A stretch of DNA of 64,000 bases from Photobacterium profundum SS9 (GCF_000196255.1 NC_006371.1:2101595-2165594), one strand, 5' to 3'; shown: positions 46,838-57,317, numbered from the stretch's first letter. Numbers and translations are program-made. Notes: generated by a model not told the origin, from the letters alone.

Positions 46838-47204
46838 TCTACAACAAAGCCTTACGTAAGCATAATACTTGAATGAAATAGACATAATTCAATCTTGTAA
46901 TAAATAAAAACTGATTTTTATATGCAATAAGATTGATTATTTCCCCTGCCAATCAGAGCTGGGGATTAACATCGTGTAACACTAGCGCATTAACACCATT
47001 CTTATCCATCATTACCTTTTCAGATATTATCGATTTATTGAAAAGGTACGAGTGATTTTGCATTATGTCTATTACAAATAAAAAAGAAATTTATTATCTT
47101 TATCAACCACCCGATAACATTTCCACTGACCTTTGATGGTCAAATAAAATGAGTTGGAATTATTTTTTCCTCAATAAACACATTAGATCATAGGTAATAC
47201 ATTC
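46838..47204. other. gene-free leader of the chemoreceptor gene
   Basis: The 367 bases contain no gene. The last part is AT-rich and should hold the promoter of the chemoreceptor/racemase pair. Nothing else was seen. Confidence 0.45.
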
Positions 47205-48842
47205 ATGTTCCTAAAACACTTAACAATTGGTAAAAAAATTGCGGGTGCATTCTCAATCATTGCGATGATGATTCTTCTTTTTTCCTTTTTCTTACATAAC
47301 GAGCTAACAAATATCAACAGTAATCTCCTAAATTATACTGATGATAGCCTGCCCGCATCTGAACAAGTTGACAGTATACATGATCAAATTGCGAACTTAC
47401 GACGTAGTCAATTTTTGGTATTCATCATGGAAGGATCCAAAGAAACCATTGCCCAAAAGATCAATCAAAATAAAGAAATTCGTAAAAACATTGAAGCAGA
47501 ACTCCGTGCTTATGGGCAAACCGTTTGGCCCGGAGAAGAGGAAGAGTCGTACAAACGTCTTATGAGTGGTTGGCAACGTTACATTAATAATATAGATAAC
47601 TTCAACAGTGCTATGTTACTCAATAATAAAAGAGCGGCTCGCTCAATTCTTCTGACCGACTCTTATCCTTCATTCAAGATCATCGAAACTGAAGTTAGTG
47701 CCTTAACTGACATCCTAAAACAAGCAATGAATAGCAACCGCGTACAAATTCTTGATTCGATTAGTCGCTTGTCTCAGATGTCAATTTACAGCAACCTAGG
47801 CATTTTTGTTTTCATGATTGGTATTACCTTATTACTTTCTAAATTAATTTGTGGGCCACTATCTCTAATTGTAAGACAAGCTAATGCGATTGCAAAAGGC
47901 GACTTATCAACCCAGTTAGATCGTGAGGCAATTGGAAATGATGAACTTGGGTCGTTAGCAGACGCCTCATCACAAATGCAAAATAACTTGCGTCAATTGA
48001 TCGATGAAATTATTTCGGCAGTAACGCAATTAAGCAGTGCAGTAGAAGAAATGACTCACATTTCAGATACATCCACAAAAGGAATGCACGACCAACAGCA
48101 TCAAATTGCTCAAATCGCAGCGGCTATGACAGAAATGAAAGCGTCAGTTGCCGATGTTGCCTACAACACCGAGCACTCCGCAAGCCAGGCTAGTGAAGCT
48201 AATCAACAAGCGAAAGATGGAGCGAAAGACAACAAAGCGATGGTAGATTCTATTAAAGAAATCGCCGGAGTTATTGATGATGCAGGCAATACGGTATCAG
48301 CGTTAGAAGAGCAATCTCACCAAATTAACATTATCGTTGATGTGATCCGTGGCATTGCCGATCAAACCAACCTTCTTGCATTAAACGCAGCCATTGAAGC
48401 AGCACGAGCTGGTGAATCTGGCCGAGGTTTTGCTGTCGTGGCTGATGAAGTTCGTACTCTTGCAGGGCGCACTCAGGACTCTACTGGAGAAATAACAGCG
48501 GTTATTGAAAAACTACAAGTACTTGCCAAACACGCTAAAGTAGCAACAGTGAAATCCTGTGAATGTATTGAAACCTATTCAGAACAAGGCCATCGTTCTC
48601 TTCAGTTAATGAATTCGATTGAGCATTCCGTATCCAACATCTCTGATATGGGCACACAGATCGCAAGTGCTTGTAGTCAACAAGGTTCTGTGGCGGAAGA
48701 TTTAAGTCGCCATATAGAAACAATCCATGTTGCCTCTCAAGAAGTCGCCGAAGGGTCAAAACAAACGGCGTTAGCTTGCAATGAACTTAGTCAATTATCT
48801 TCCTCATTACATGAAGCAATGAATCGTTTCAAACTCAATTAA
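47205..48842 (+). CDS. methyl-accepting chemotaxis protein
   Basis: The 545-residue receptor has a membrane segment at about 12-32, a periplasmic four-helix-bundle ligand domain (about 33-190), a second membrane segment at about 195-213, a HAMP domain ([20 protein letters not shown]) and a cytoplasmic signalling domain. Its hairpin tip is [18 protein letters not shown], with [18 protein letters not shown] behind it. It signals through CheA/CheW to the flagella. The ligand is unknown. It precedes the periplasmic racemase by 28 bases, so the two are probably co-transcribed. Confidence 0.95.
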   Translation: MFLKHLTIGKKIAGAFSIIAMMILLFSFFLHNELTNINSNLLNYTDDSLPASEQVDSIHDQIANLRRSQFLVFIMEGSKETIAQKINQNKEIRKNIEAELRAYGQTVWPGEEEESYKRLMSGWQRYINNIDNFNSAMLLNNKRAARSILLTDSYPSFKIIETEVSALTDILKQAMNSNRVQILDSISRLSQMSIYSNLGIFVFMIGITLLLSKLICGPLSLIVRQANAIAKGDLSTQLDREAIGNDELGSLADASSQMQNNLRQLIDEIISAVTQLSSAVEEMTHISDTSTKGMHDQQHQIAQIAAAMTEMKASVADVAYNTEHSASQASEANQQAKDGAKDNKAMVDSIKEIAGVIDDAGNTVSALEEQSHQINIIVDVIRGIADQTNLLALNAAIEAARAGESGRGFAVVADEVRTLAGRTQDSTGEITAVIEKLQVLAKHAKVATVKSCECIETYSEQGHRSLQLMNSIEHSVSNISDMGTQIASACSQQGSVAEDLSRHIETIHVASQEVAEGSKQTALACNELSQLSSSLHEAMNRFKLN

Positions 48843-48870
48843 TCTCATTAACTTACCTTATGGAGACACC

Positions 48871-50088
48871 ATGAATTTTAAAATGACGCTATTATCATTG
48901 GCGATTACTTTTCCATCATTTTCTATTTACAGTGCGCCACTAGTCATTGATCAAAACCTACCAAGTGAGCAATCAATTCAACAATCAAATTCTTGGCTAG
49001 AAGTAAGCTTGGGTCAGTTTAAATCCAATATAGAACAGTTCAAATCACACATTAAAGCTGATACTAAAATTTGTGCTGTGATGAAGGCCGATGCTTATGG
49101 GAATGGCATATTTGGCTTAATGCCAACCATTCTTGAACAACAGATTCCTTGCGTGGCGATTGCGAGTAATGCAGAAGCTCGAGCAGTACGAGAAAGCGGC
49201 TTTAAAGGGCAGTTGCTCCGTGTTCGCTCTGCAAGTTTAGGAGAGATCAAACAGAGTTTAGATCTCAACATCGAAGAGTTGATTGGTAGCCACCAACAAG
49301 CAAAATTCATTGCTGAGTTAGGAGTAGAGCGCAATCAAAAAATCAACGTCCATTTGGCATTGAATGACGGTGGAATGGGTCGAAATGGTATTGACATGTC
49401 CACTGAGCAAGGAAAAGCAGAAGCTCTTGATATTGCAACGCAAGCTAACTTAAACATTGTCGGCATAATGACGCACTTCCCAAACTACAATGCTGATAAA
49501 GTACGAGTAAAATTAAAGGACTTTCAAACAAATTCATCTTGGCTCATCAAACAAGCTGATTTAAAACGTGACGAGTTAACTCTTCACGTGGCTAATTCTT
49601 ATGTTTCGATAAATGTACCTGAAGCGCAACTAGATATGGTGCGCCCTGGCGGTGTATTGTATGGCGATCTACCTACTAATCCAGAATACCCATCGATTGT
49701 TTCTTTCAAAACTCGAATTGCTTCTATACACCAACTCCCTGCCAGCCAGACCGTGGGCTATGACAGTACGTATATAACCAAGCGAGATAGCGTACTTGCA
49801 AACCTTCCCGTTGGCTATTCAGATGGTTACCCTCGTAGAATGGGAAATCAGGCCGACGTCATTATCAATGGACAACGTGCGAAAGTCGTCGGTGTCACAT
49901 CAATGAATACCTCCATTGTTGATATCACAGACATAAAAGGAGTGAAACAAGGTCAAGAAGTTACACTATTTGGCAAACAAAAAAACGTACAGATTAGTGT
50001 GGCTGAAATGGAAGATTACTCAAAATTGATTTTCCCTGAGTTATATACCATGTGGGGGCAAGCAAACCCTCGTTATTACTTAAAATAG
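48871..50088 (+). CDS. bsrV: periplasmic broad-spectrum amino acid racemase
   Basis: The 405 residues start with a signal peptide (1-21), then the PLP-barrel fold with the PLP lysine K72 in [26 protein letters not shown] and the C-terminal-domain Tyr in TVGYDSTY. The sequence follows V. cholerae BsrV over its length as I recall it. BsrV makes D-Met, D-Leu and other non-canonical D-amino acids that are released and incorporated into peptidoglycan in stationary phase. The export signal distinguishes it from the cytoplasmic Alr. It follows a chemoreceptor gene with TATGGAGA before the start. Confidence 0.93.
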   Translation: MNFKMTLLSLAITFPSFSIYSAPLVIDQNLPSEQSIQQSNSWLEVSLGQFKSNIEQFKSHIKADTKICAVMKADAYGNGIFGLMPTILEQQIPCVAIASNAEARAVRESGFKGQLLRVRSASLGEIKQSLDLNIEELIGSHQQAKFIAELGVERNQKINVHLALNDGGMGRNGIDMSTEQGKAEALDIATQANLNIVGIMTHFPNYNADKVRVKLKDFQTNSSWLIKQADLKRDELTLHVANSYVSINVPEAQLDMVRPGGVLYGDLPTNPEYPSIVSFKTRIASIHQLPASQTVGYDSTYITKRDSVLANLPVGYSDGYPRRMGNQADVIINGQRAKVVGVTSMNTSIVDITDIKGVKQGQEVTLFGKQKNVQISVAEMEDYSKLIFPELYTMWGQANPRYYLK

Positions 50089-50351
50089 CCTGAACCCGGG
50101 ATAAAAATCTTAGGGAACAAAAAGTAGATTCTATGATGAGTCCTTTCGACTAAGAAGGACTCATTACATAAAGAACCCGCGATGAACAAGTTAGTGGCTT
50201 TATTTTATCATGCCGATAATTTGGCCTCTTTTTCATACCTGAATGGCAAAAGCTGTCACTAAAAAGCAACGAGAGCCATTTCTCAGAAAGCCATTGGCTA
50301 ACATGTCCAGTCAGAAAGCGGGATTATTAACGGCAGTTATGCCTTCAATAC
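50089..50351. other. interval after bsrV, no gene seen
   Basis: About 260 bases without recognisable coding sequence. AAGTAGATTCTATGATGAGTC to CTTTCGACTAAGAAGGACTC may form an imperfect hairpin (GAGTCC/GGACTC) at 50138-50161 followed by an AT-rich tract, possibly a weak terminator. Confidence 0.4.
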
Positions 50352-50706
50352 TTATATTTTTGATTGATACTGAGCATTATCGATACCAATAGATTGTAAA
50401 ATATAATTTACAATCACCTCTAATGGATAATCTTCATCCTGAACAATATATGCTCCTGATGTAATAACAAACGTTAACTCTAAATCTGGAATAATGAACA
50501 TTTCCTGTCCACCTGCTCCTCTCATTCCAAAGGCCCTTATTTAAGTATAACTGGCCCAATTTAGCAAAATCACGAGATCTTAAATATAATCCAGACGAAC
50601 CTAAATAATCTCCTGTTACCTCATGAGCAAACCAATCATAATTTGATATTTCAAGCGGATTGACTAATGCCGTTTCCACATATTGCCTAAGATCCATCCT
50701 TGTCAT
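50352..50706 (-). pseudogene. serine hydrolase (beta-lactamase-like) C-terminal remnant
   Basis: The open part (50434-50706) encodes GLYLRSRDFAKLGQLYLNKG, the block found in class C beta-lactamase-like hydrolases (compare GLNATTRDLARTGRMIL in the gene at 61389). A frame change near 50520 is followed by QEMFIIPDLELTFVITSG in another frame, ending at 50352. The N-terminal half with the SxxK site is absent. It is a decayed fragment. Confidence 0.75.
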
Positions 50707-51092
50707 TGTTAAGCTTTCTATTTTAAAGTGCGGGACTACCTATGGTTCATTCAGTGCACAGCATACGAATACCCTAAAAGAATAATCATCTGTAAATATG
50801 TAATACTTTGTTAAAACGGTGTAACCATCACTTATTTACAATCCAATCAATTTCGTACGATTTTTTCTTTACATTTCGTTTACAAGTTCAATAATGCCCC
50901 GAGCGTATTACAGAAATCCCGTCAAAACACCCTAAATAATGCGGAATATCCGCATTTTTCTTGCGCTATAGTACTTTTTCATTACCGAGCCAAACACGTA
51001 CGTTACGTGATAAAAATTACCTTTAGATCGGCCACATAAAAACACATAAAACGAGCACTATTTTCACAACAAAAAACAAGGAATACATTGGT
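50707..51092. other. upstream region of the Lrp gene
   Basis: The 386 bases are AT-rich and contain no gene. Nothing was recognised beyond the short spacing before the start at 51093. Confidence 0.4.
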
Positions 51093-51584
51093 ATGGCTCA
51101 TTCACCGACCCCTTCCGTAGACAATTTCGATCGTAAGATTTTGGATATTGTTCAAGTATCGAACCGCACAACGTCAGATCAGATTGCAGAACAGGTAGGG
51201 TTATCGCCAGCTGCAGTTCAACGTCGTTTAAAACGTATGCGTGCACAGGGCATCATTCAAGCTGACGTATCAGTCATCAACCCCAAAGCGATTGGGCATG
51301 CGATGACTTTTGTGGTTCAAGTAACGTTAGAACGCGAACGTGTAGATTTGATGCACAACTTTAAAAAAGAGATGAATGCCAACCGATCCGTTCAACAATG
51401 CTATTACGTAACAGGCAGTTCAGATTTCATTTTGATTGTGACGGCAGTCGATATGGAGGGATACGATAATTTCACCCGTGAAGCTTTCTTTGATAATGCC
51501 AACATCAAAAGCTTTCAAACCAATGTGGTGATGGATCCAGTCAAAGTGGGTCTGACCATCCCAATTGATGACCAGCAAGATTGA
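51093..51584 (+). CDS. Lrp/AsnC-family transcriptional regulator
   Basis: The 163 residues have a winged helix-turn-helix (SDQIAEQVGLSPAAVQRRLK) and a RAM ligand domain (VTGSSDFILIVTAVDMEGYD). It is convergent with the wreck of a diaminopropionate ammonia-lyase at 51674-51906, so it may once have controlled amino-acid catabolism there. Its own frame is intact. Confidence 0.9.
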   Translation: MAHSPTPSVDNFDRKILDIVQVSNRTTSDQIAEQVGLSPAAVQRRLKRMRAQGIIQADVSVINPKAIGHAMTFVVQVTLERERVDLMHNFKKEMNANRSVQQCYYVTGSSDFILIVTAVDMEGYDNFTREAFFDNANIKSFQTNVVMDPVKVGLTIPIDDQQD

Positions 51585-51673
51585 TAAAACACGACGCGAA
51601 GATCAGCTCCACACCGTTGTTTACTATTAACTAACGACTAATAAACCATTCGCCAATTACTCTTAAGCATTAA

Positions 51674-51906
51674 CTATTCAGAAATAAGCTGTTTATACAG
51701 GTCGGGATCGGTCGCCCCTTCAGTACCAATCACTAAAACGCGACTTGATGTGTCCAATTGCATCGCTTGTGGAATCGCATCTTCACTGAGTGTCATGAAG
51801 TCATCAGCGCCATTTTCCAGAATAGTCCACGCCAGGCTCCGGTTCCACCAGCCAATCCTGTTAGCCCGACACCTTTTAATAGCGTTCTTCTCGAAATACT
51901 GTTCAT
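51674..51906 (-). pseudogene. chimera: Tat leader fused to the tail of a diaminopropionate ammonia-lyase
   Basis: From ATG 51906 the minus strand reads a twin-arginine leader (ISRRTLLKGVGLTGLAGGTG). Near 51835 it passes, in a different frame, into the PLP-enzyme tail LAWTILENGADDFMTLSEDA, then QLDTSSRVLVIGTEGATDPD at the end. The tail resembles DpaL, but the ~70 residues between SEDAIPQAM and LDTSSRV, including the SGESGAVGLG block, are missing in frame. Two deletions must be assumed. It is non-functional. Confidence 0.75.
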
Positions 51907-52262
51907 TTTTCACTCATCCCTAAATATAACGCAATCTTCATTTTCCTCTTTTAGCGGGGTTGAGAAAACGAAAGTATCTCCCCAGGCTGCATCAATGCGG
52001 TGATACACACTAAATTCATGAACAAGAGTAGATCTTGCTTAACTAAAAGATCGTCTTGGCCCATTTCTGTTATTCCTGTAATACCTATTGTTGCCAAAAC
52101 AAAAAATTATTCTTATTACAATATTCCAGTTTATTTCTCAGTACGGAGGAAGCCACTTACTTTAAATATGTGGGATGAAACTAATCACACTGAGCTCGCC
52201 CAAGCTTATAAAGCCACTAAGCTTTAACCATTACGGAACATTTAATACAACAAGTTACGATA
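51907..52262. other. interval with possible gene scraps
   Basis: Both strands carry short open stretches that read like protein ends but that I cannot identify, for example YYNIPVYFSVRRKPLTL ending at 52227 on the plus strand and QDDLLVKQDLLLFMNLVCIT near 51980-52060 on the minus strand. They may be further remnants of deleted genes. Confidence 0.35.
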
Positions 52263-52796
52263 TTGCGCTATTTTTTGATAATATACTCAGCATTATACAA
52301 GGATGTGATAAACGCATTGGAAGCTAACCGTAGAAGTTTTCGTGAGACGAGTCGTAGGGTAAGTGCGCTTATCATATTGTCGATCGTGCTAAACGGCTTT
52401 ATATCGTCTATTGTTGTACTTAACCCAACCGCATTTTCTGGCAATAGTAATTGGTTAACGGCACCGCTCACTGCAAAGGTATTAATCTGTACAGCAGAAG
52501 GTCTGCGATGGATAGACCCAAGTACGTTACTGCAAAAGAATGCTCAACAACCAGCATTAGCCAGTGACAAATCATCGCTTAATCACAATCAATACCAACA
52601 CTACCAATTTCACTGCCCGCTTTTAAAGCACCACCAGCCCGCAGAATTATTGGCGTATTTAGGTATATTCATCCTATTCGCAATGTTGGTTGTGGCGACG
52701 CTTAAGAGGCTCTCGCTTTGCCCCTTTTTCTGCTATGAAAAAATGTACCTTACTTATGCCCCTAAACAGTCTCCGCCTTCTTCATTATTGCGATAA
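52263..52796 (+). CDS. DUF2946-like membrane protein of the copper cluster
   Basis: The protein (177 residues from TTG 52263; the true start is uncertain, with GTG 52305 as an alternative) has membrane segments at about 34-55 and 129-147. The blocks VLICTAEGLRWID and FHCPLL resemble the cysteine-containing pattern of DUF2946 proteins, which often lie beside copper-handling genes. The next gene, 62 bases further, encodes a PCuAC copper chaperone, supporting such a role. Family assignment is moderate. Confidence 0.6.
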   Translation: MRYFLIIYSALYKDVINALEANRRSFRETSRRVSALIILSIVLNGFISSIVVLNPTAFSGNSNWLTAPLTAKVLICTAEGLRWIDPSTLLQKNAQQPALASDKSSLNHNQYQHYQFHCPLLKHHQPAELLAYLGIFILFAMLVVATLKRLSLCPFFCYEKMYLTYAPKQSPPSSLLR

Positions 52797-52885
52797 AAAA
52801 TAAACTAAAAAAATCAGCTAACAATTAGAAGAAAATATCCACCCATGCACAATGCTATTTGAAAACAAGTACAACGAGGTGGAAC

Positions 52886-53392
52886 ATGGAGAAAGTCATG
52901 AAAAAAAGTACATTCATCACCCTGCTATTCAGTAGCGCACTATTTCTATCAAGCTTTGCAAATGCGCACGATTACAAAGCGGGAGACTTGCAAATTGACC
53001 ACCCTTGGTCAAAAGCAGTACCACCCAATTCATCGGTTGCTGCAGCTTTTTTCAATGTAACGAATCATGGCAGCGAAAATGATGTATTGATCAGTGCTAA
53101 ATCCCCAATTGCTGGCAAAGTAGAATTACATGCTCATATTCATGAAGACGGCATGATGAAGATGCGTGAAGTTAAAAATATTGAAATCCCAGCAAATGAT
53201 GGTACGGCACTAAAACCGGGTGCCAACCACATCATGTTATTTAACCTTACTAAGGTGCCAAAATTAGGCGAGCGCTTTCCGCTGACACTGCACTTTAAAA
53301 ACGCGGGGGAAATTACTATTGAGGTTGCAGTTGAAAAAGCAACATATCAAATGGAAATGAAACCTGAAAAGACAAAAGAGCAGCACCATTAA
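52886..53392 (+). CDS. periplasmic copper chaperone PCu(A)C
   Basis: The protein has a signal peptide (MKKSTFITLLFSSALFLSS to ANA, from an internal ATG at 52898, or from ATG 52886 behind GAGGTGG). The mature part holds HPWSKAVPPNSSVAAAFF and the Cu(I) site of PCuAC proteins: HAHIHEDGMMKMREV and, about 20 residues later, NHIMLF. PCuAC delivers copper to cytochrome oxidase. The preceding gene is DUF2946-like. The C-terminal His/Lys tail (KEQHH) may add metal affinity. Confidence 0.9.
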   Translation: MEKVMKKSTFITLLFSSALFLSSFANAHDYKAGDLQIDHPWSKAVPPNSSVAAAFFNVTNHGSENDVLISAKSPIAGKVELHAHIHEDGMMKMREVKNIEIPANDGTALKPGANHIMLFNLTKVPKLGERFPLTLHFKNAGEITIEVAVEKATYQMEMKPEKTKEQHH

Positions 53393-53421
53393 CGTCTAAA
53401 TAGCCACAGCTCACTAATACC

Positions 53422-53459
53422 AAGCCGTTTCTTTTGTTTATGCAAAGAAGCGGCTTTTT
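53422..53459 (+). terminator. intrinsic terminator after PCu(A)C
   Basis: A 13-base stem (AAGCCGTTTCTTT with AAAGAAGCGGCTT, one G-T pair) closes a 9-base loop and is followed by T residues. Confidence 0.88.
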
Positions 53460-53652
53460 GATCCGTCATACCAATCTAGACAAGTATCGGTTCATTAATG
53501 CTCGTTAAAATCACTGATAACATCTCCTCACCTTCTTGCATGAAACCTATTTGTACCACAAAATGAAGTAATTGAAATTTATGCATTCAGCACCCACTAG
53601 GCTGAATATTCATCGCATCAGGTAAGATAAGTCATATCACAAGGATGTTAAC

Positions 53653-54534
53653 GTGTTAGAAAAAGTTATTGGCATACTCTTTCCGGTGTTTGCAATTGTA
53701 CTTGTGGGTTATGCCATAGCGAAGTTACTCAAACCCGATTTCAAACCGATTAACCGGATTAATATGGATGTGTTTTGTCCTGCATTGATCTTTTCATCTT
53801 TAGTGATGATGAAACCTGATACCACCCAGTTATGGCTATTGGTCGCGGCTGCATGTGCAGTATTATTGCCGGGGTTATTAATGATCCCACTTACCCGCAT
53901 GAATAAATTATCTTTCAAAGCGTGGGCTCCACCACAAATGTTTCGAAACAGCGGAAACCTTGCCATTCCATTGTTTGGCTATACCTTTGGTGAATCGGCA
54001 ATGGGGGCAGCGGTATTACTTTTTGTAGTTGCAACCACCCTACACATCACTCTAGGCATGGCGTTACTGACAAATAAAGAATCTCTCTCGCTCAAACAAC
54101 TTTTTAAAACACCACTCTTGCTGGCGACGCTGGCAGCATTAGCTTTTAATTTATTGAATATTCCGGTATGGCAGCCCTTATATGAAGCCACGCATTTACT
54201 CGGTCAAGCATCTATACCAGTCATGCTGCTGTCATTGGGCGCACAAATGGTCAACCTACATAAGTCAGGTATACGGGTAGGCTTAATGACCACTCTATTT
54301 AGCTTAACCACTGGTGCCATTAGTTTTGCTGTTATTTATTGCTTTTTACCCTTACCACATCAACAACTGCAAATGATGGTGTTATTCACCATGCTACCAC
54401 CTGCGGTAATGAACTTTTTATTTGCTGAACGCTTTAATATCGAACCTGAAAATGTTGCATCAATGGTGTTATTTGGCAATTTTTTCGCCATCATCACATT
54501 GCCTTTATTACTGTGGATTGCACTGGCAATCTAG
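53653..54534 (+). CDS. AEC-family (auxin efflux carrier-like) transporter
   Basis: The 293 residues include about 9-10 membrane segments. The N-terminal FPVFAIVLVGYAIAK and the RNSGNLAIPLFGYTFG block with conserved Asn are typical of the AEC superfamily, as is LPPAVMNFLFAERF near the C-terminus. Bacterial members carry malate, malonate or other anions. The gene stands alone. Substrate not assignable. Confidence 0.85.
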   Translation: MLEKVIGILFPVFAIVLVGYAIAKLLKPDFKPINRINMDVFCPALIFSSLVMMKPDTTQLWLLVAAACAVLLPGLLMIPLTRMNKLSFKAWAPPQMFRNSGNLAIPLFGYTFGESAMGAAVLLFVVATTLHITLGMALLTNKESLSLKQLFKTPLLLATLAALAFNLLNIPVWQPLYEATHLLGQASIPVMLLSLGAQMVNLHKSGIRVGLMTTLFSLTTGAISFAVIYCFLPLPHQQLQMMVLFTMLPPAVMNFLFAERFNIEPENVASMVLFGNFFAIITLPLLLWIALAI

Positions 54535-54691
54535 CCCGATAGTGACACCGCGAATAATGGAATGCCATATTTAGCATTGAGGAAATGATTACAATGCATT
54601 TCGCATGCGTCCTTTTCTTGGTTTACTCTCAAATATCTGCGACAATCCTCACGAAATAAAAATTATTAACTTATAACTACACGGCGCACCC

Positions 54692-54985
54692 ATGAAACTA
54701 TTAATTCGCAACCTTGATCGCATCACAACTGAAGCTGAACTTCAGGCAATGTTTGAGACTCACGGTAAAGTGCAATCTTGCTCATTGGTCATGGATAAAG
54801 AGACTGGCGCTTCAAAAGGTTTTGCATTTGTTGAAATGCCTAAAATTGGCGAAGCAAAAGCTGCAATGCAAGCTCTTAACGGTCTAAAAGTTGCTGGCAA
54901 TAAAATTCGCGTTAAGAAAACTGACGTGGTTCCAAGTGCAAGCAACAGCACTGAAGACAACGCAAGCGACGATACTAACGAATAA
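54692..54985 (+). CDS. RNA-binding protein (single RRM)
   Basis: The 97-residue protein is one RNA recognition motif with RNP2 (LLIRNL, 3-8) and RNP1 (KGFAFVEM), plus an acidic tail (STEDNASDD). Small bacterial RRM proteins are induced in cold and bind RNA. It is monocistronic, with an intrinsic terminator. Confidence 0.92.
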   Translation: MKLLIRNLDRITTEAELQAMFETHGKVQSCSLVMDKETGASKGFAFVEMPKIGEAKAAMQALNGLKVAGNKIRVKKTDVVPSASNSTEDNASDDTNE

Positions 54986-55018
54986 TCAGTTCGGTTCATG
55001 CTCTGATATTTGATAAAA

Positions 55019-55044
55019 GGGGGGGATATATTACCCCCATTTTT
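55019..55044 (+). terminator. intrinsic terminator after the RRM gene
   Basis: GGGGG and CCCCC arms around ATATATTA are followed by ATTTTTAT, 34 bases after the stop. Confidence 0.8.
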
Positions 55045-55440
55045 ATACCTACTTTTCATCGAATTTTATATCTCAATAACAGCAATATTGTCCACCTTCC
55101 CTTATCAGACCCTGTACTCTGTTTTCTACCTTCCATGCAACAAAACCACAGCCATTACGAAATGTGCCGATCTACGCCCCAAGTATTATTGCCGTGCAGT
55201 CTGGTCAAAAAATATAGCGTAAAATGTCACTTACCTTAACGTGAAAAACCATCGCAACTTCAACCACATTCACTGTACTAATGAATAATAAACGTAATTA
55301 ATAAGCATGAAAGAATCACGTATTCACCAAAAGAATGATTTGTTTTTAACACAAGATCACAGTTTATAAATTTTTCTCGGAAAGAATATTTCCATTAACT
55401 ACCATCAATTACTCATCGGAGGTCTGACAAGGAAGAATAA
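55045..55440. other. upstream region of the lipase operon
   Basis: The ~400 bases carry no gene. The lipase start is preceded by GGAAGAA. An AT-rich tract around 55290-55390 probably includes the promoter; no clear consensus was found. Confidence 0.4.
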
Positions 55441-56382
55441 ATGAAACAATTAATTGTTCTACTCACCCTTTGCTTCGCAGCAGTCACATGCCAAGCATCA
55501 ACCAGTGCAAATAATGCAACCCAAAAAGGCTACACAGAAACCCAATATCCCATCGTCTTAGTGCACGGGTTATTTGGTTTTAATTCACTTGCAGGGTTTG
55601 ATTACTTTTACGGTATCCCTCAAGAACTCAGTAAAAGTGGTGCTAAAGTTTATGTCGCCCAAATATCTGCCACAAATAGCTCAGAGCTACGTGGCGAACA
55701 ACTGCTTTTACAAGTTGAAGAAGTGCTTGCTGTAACAGGCGCTGAAAAAGTAAATCTTATTGGGCATAGCCATGGCGGACCAACAGCACGTTATGTCGCA
55801 TCCGTCGCCCCGCAATATGTCGCTTCAGTAACCAGTATTGGCGGTGTAAATAAAGGTTCAACTGTTGCCGATATCATGCGAGGAACCATTCCTGAAGGCT
55901 CATTACCAGAAGGGATTGCGGTTAAATTGGCTGGAGGGTTAACCACACTCATTGGCCTACTTTCTGGTGGTAGTGACTTACCTCAAGATCCACTGGCATC
56001 ACTTGAAGCCTTAACCACCGCAGGTTCTCTAGCGTTTAATCAGAAATATCCTGAAGGGATCCCCACTTCAGACTGTGGCGACGGTGATTGGGTTGCCGAT
56101 AACGGGGTGTATTATTACTCATGGACGGGCACTTCAAACTACACCAACATACTCGACCCTATTGATCCTGCGATGTTCATTTTAGGCTTCGCATTCGATG
56201 AACCGAATGATGGCCTAGTAGGTCAGTGTAGCTCGCACCTTGGGAAGGTTATTCGCGATGATTATAAAATGAATCACCTTGATGAAATTAACGGTTTACT
56301 AGGTATTCATCACTTATTTGAAACGGATCCTAAAACCCTTTATCGCCAGCACGCTAACCGCCTACAGCTGCAAGGATTGTAA
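55441..56382 (+). CDS. secreted triacylglycerol lipase (family I)
   Basis: The 313 residues begin with a signal peptide (1-19). The oxyanion region is LVHGLFGF, the nucleophile is Ser110 in GHSHGG, and the acid and His lie in EPNDGLVG and NHLDEING. Two later cysteines (about C206 and C260) probably form the stabilising disulphide of subfamily I.1/I.2 lipases. The next gene, 2 bases away, is the dedicated lipase foldase, confirming this type; such lipases leave the cell by the type II system. Confidence 0.94.
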   Translation: MKQLIVLLTLCFAAVTCQASTSANNATQKGYTETQYPIVLVHGLFGFNSLAGFDYFYGIPQELSKSGAKVYVAQISATNSSELRGEQLLLQVEEVLAVTGAEKVNLIGHSHGGPTARYVASVAPQYVASVTSIGGVNKGSTVADIMRGTIPEGSLPEGIAVKLAGGLTTLIGLLSGGSDLPQDPLASLEALTTAGSLAFNQKYPEGIPTSDCGDGDWVADNGVYYYSWTGTSNYTNILDPIDPAMFILGFAFDEPNDGLVGQCSSHLGKVIRDDYKMNHLDEINGLLGIHHLFETDPKTLYRQHANRLQLQGL

Positions 56383-56384
56383 TC

Positions 56385-57317
56385 ATGAAAAAGACCGCGC
56401 TTAAAATATCTATCATTTTTGCTACCTGTATTATTGGTATCTGTATTTTTGCCGCGGTCATACTCAACTTGCACCTATTTAATACAGATAAAGCAGCCCT
56501 TTTATCAACGACGTCAGCATCTATGCAAACACCTCCAGCAATCAAAACCGCATCGCAAAACGATACCAATATTGATGTCGATTCTAACCGAGATACCTTC
56601 GAGTATTTTCTCTCTGGTTTAGGCGAAAAAGACATTGATACTCTGAAGAAAAATTTCACCGCATTTAATGAACAGCAAAACCGCACAGTTAAAATCGATG
56701 AGGCACTGTTTCAACAATATATCGACTATAAAGCGGCATTATTTGCCTTAGAACGTACGACGAGTAACGGTGCAGCCTCGGTAAACTCGCAGCTTTCGGC
56801 AATGCATCAGCAGTTATTAGAGATACAACAACAATTTTTCACTCCCGAGCAGCAACAAGCTTTATTTGGGGAAGAAAACCAACTACGCGAACTTGCTTTA
56901 AAGCAACAAGAACTCAAACACCAAGCGCAATCACCCGCAGACTACCAACAACTTTGGCAAGATGAAGTAAACCAGTTACCCCCCAACTTACAAGAAAGCT
57001 ATCGCAATGCTAGCCTACTCAACCGCTTAGAATTAACCAAAGATATGGATACGCAAAGCCAGTTCCTAATACGAGAAGAGCTCGTGGGCAGCGAAGCAGC
57101 TATGCGACTCACAAATTTAGATCGGAAGCGAGAAAGCTTCAAACAACAAATTGATGAGTACTTAGTAGAACGAGAAAAGATTTTGCAAAACGAAAACAGT
57201 AACCAATATGACAAACTATTGGCCGTACAAACACTACGAGAACTCACGTTTGAATCCAGCCAATACCGCCGGATTCAAGCACTAGAAAATATTCATGATC
57301 AACAAGTAACCCAATAG
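56385..57317 (+). CDS. lifO: lipase-specific foldase (Lif)
   Basis: The 310-residue protein has an N-terminal membrane anchor (about 7-29), a Ser/Thr/Pro/Ala-rich linker, the foldase motif RDTFEYFLSGLGE (RxxFDYxLSALGE in the family) and a long glutamine-rich helical domain. It wraps around and folds the lipase in the periplasm. It follows the lipase gene by 2 bases, so both form one operon. Confidence 0.93.
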   Translation: MKKTALKISIIFATCIIGICIFAAVILNLHLFNTDKAALLSTTSASMQTPPAIKTASQNDTNIDVDSNRDTFEYFLSGLGEKDIDTLKKNFTAFNEQQNRTVKIDEALFQQYIDYKAALFALERTTSNGAASVNSQLSAMHQQLLEIQQQFFTPEQQQALFGEENQLRELALKQQELKHQAQSPADYQQLWQDEVNQLPPNLQESYRNASLLNRLELTKDMDTQSQFLIREELVGSEAAMRLTNLDRKRESFKQQIDEYLVEREKILQNENSNQYDKLLAVQTLRELTFESSQYRRIQALENIHDQQVTQ

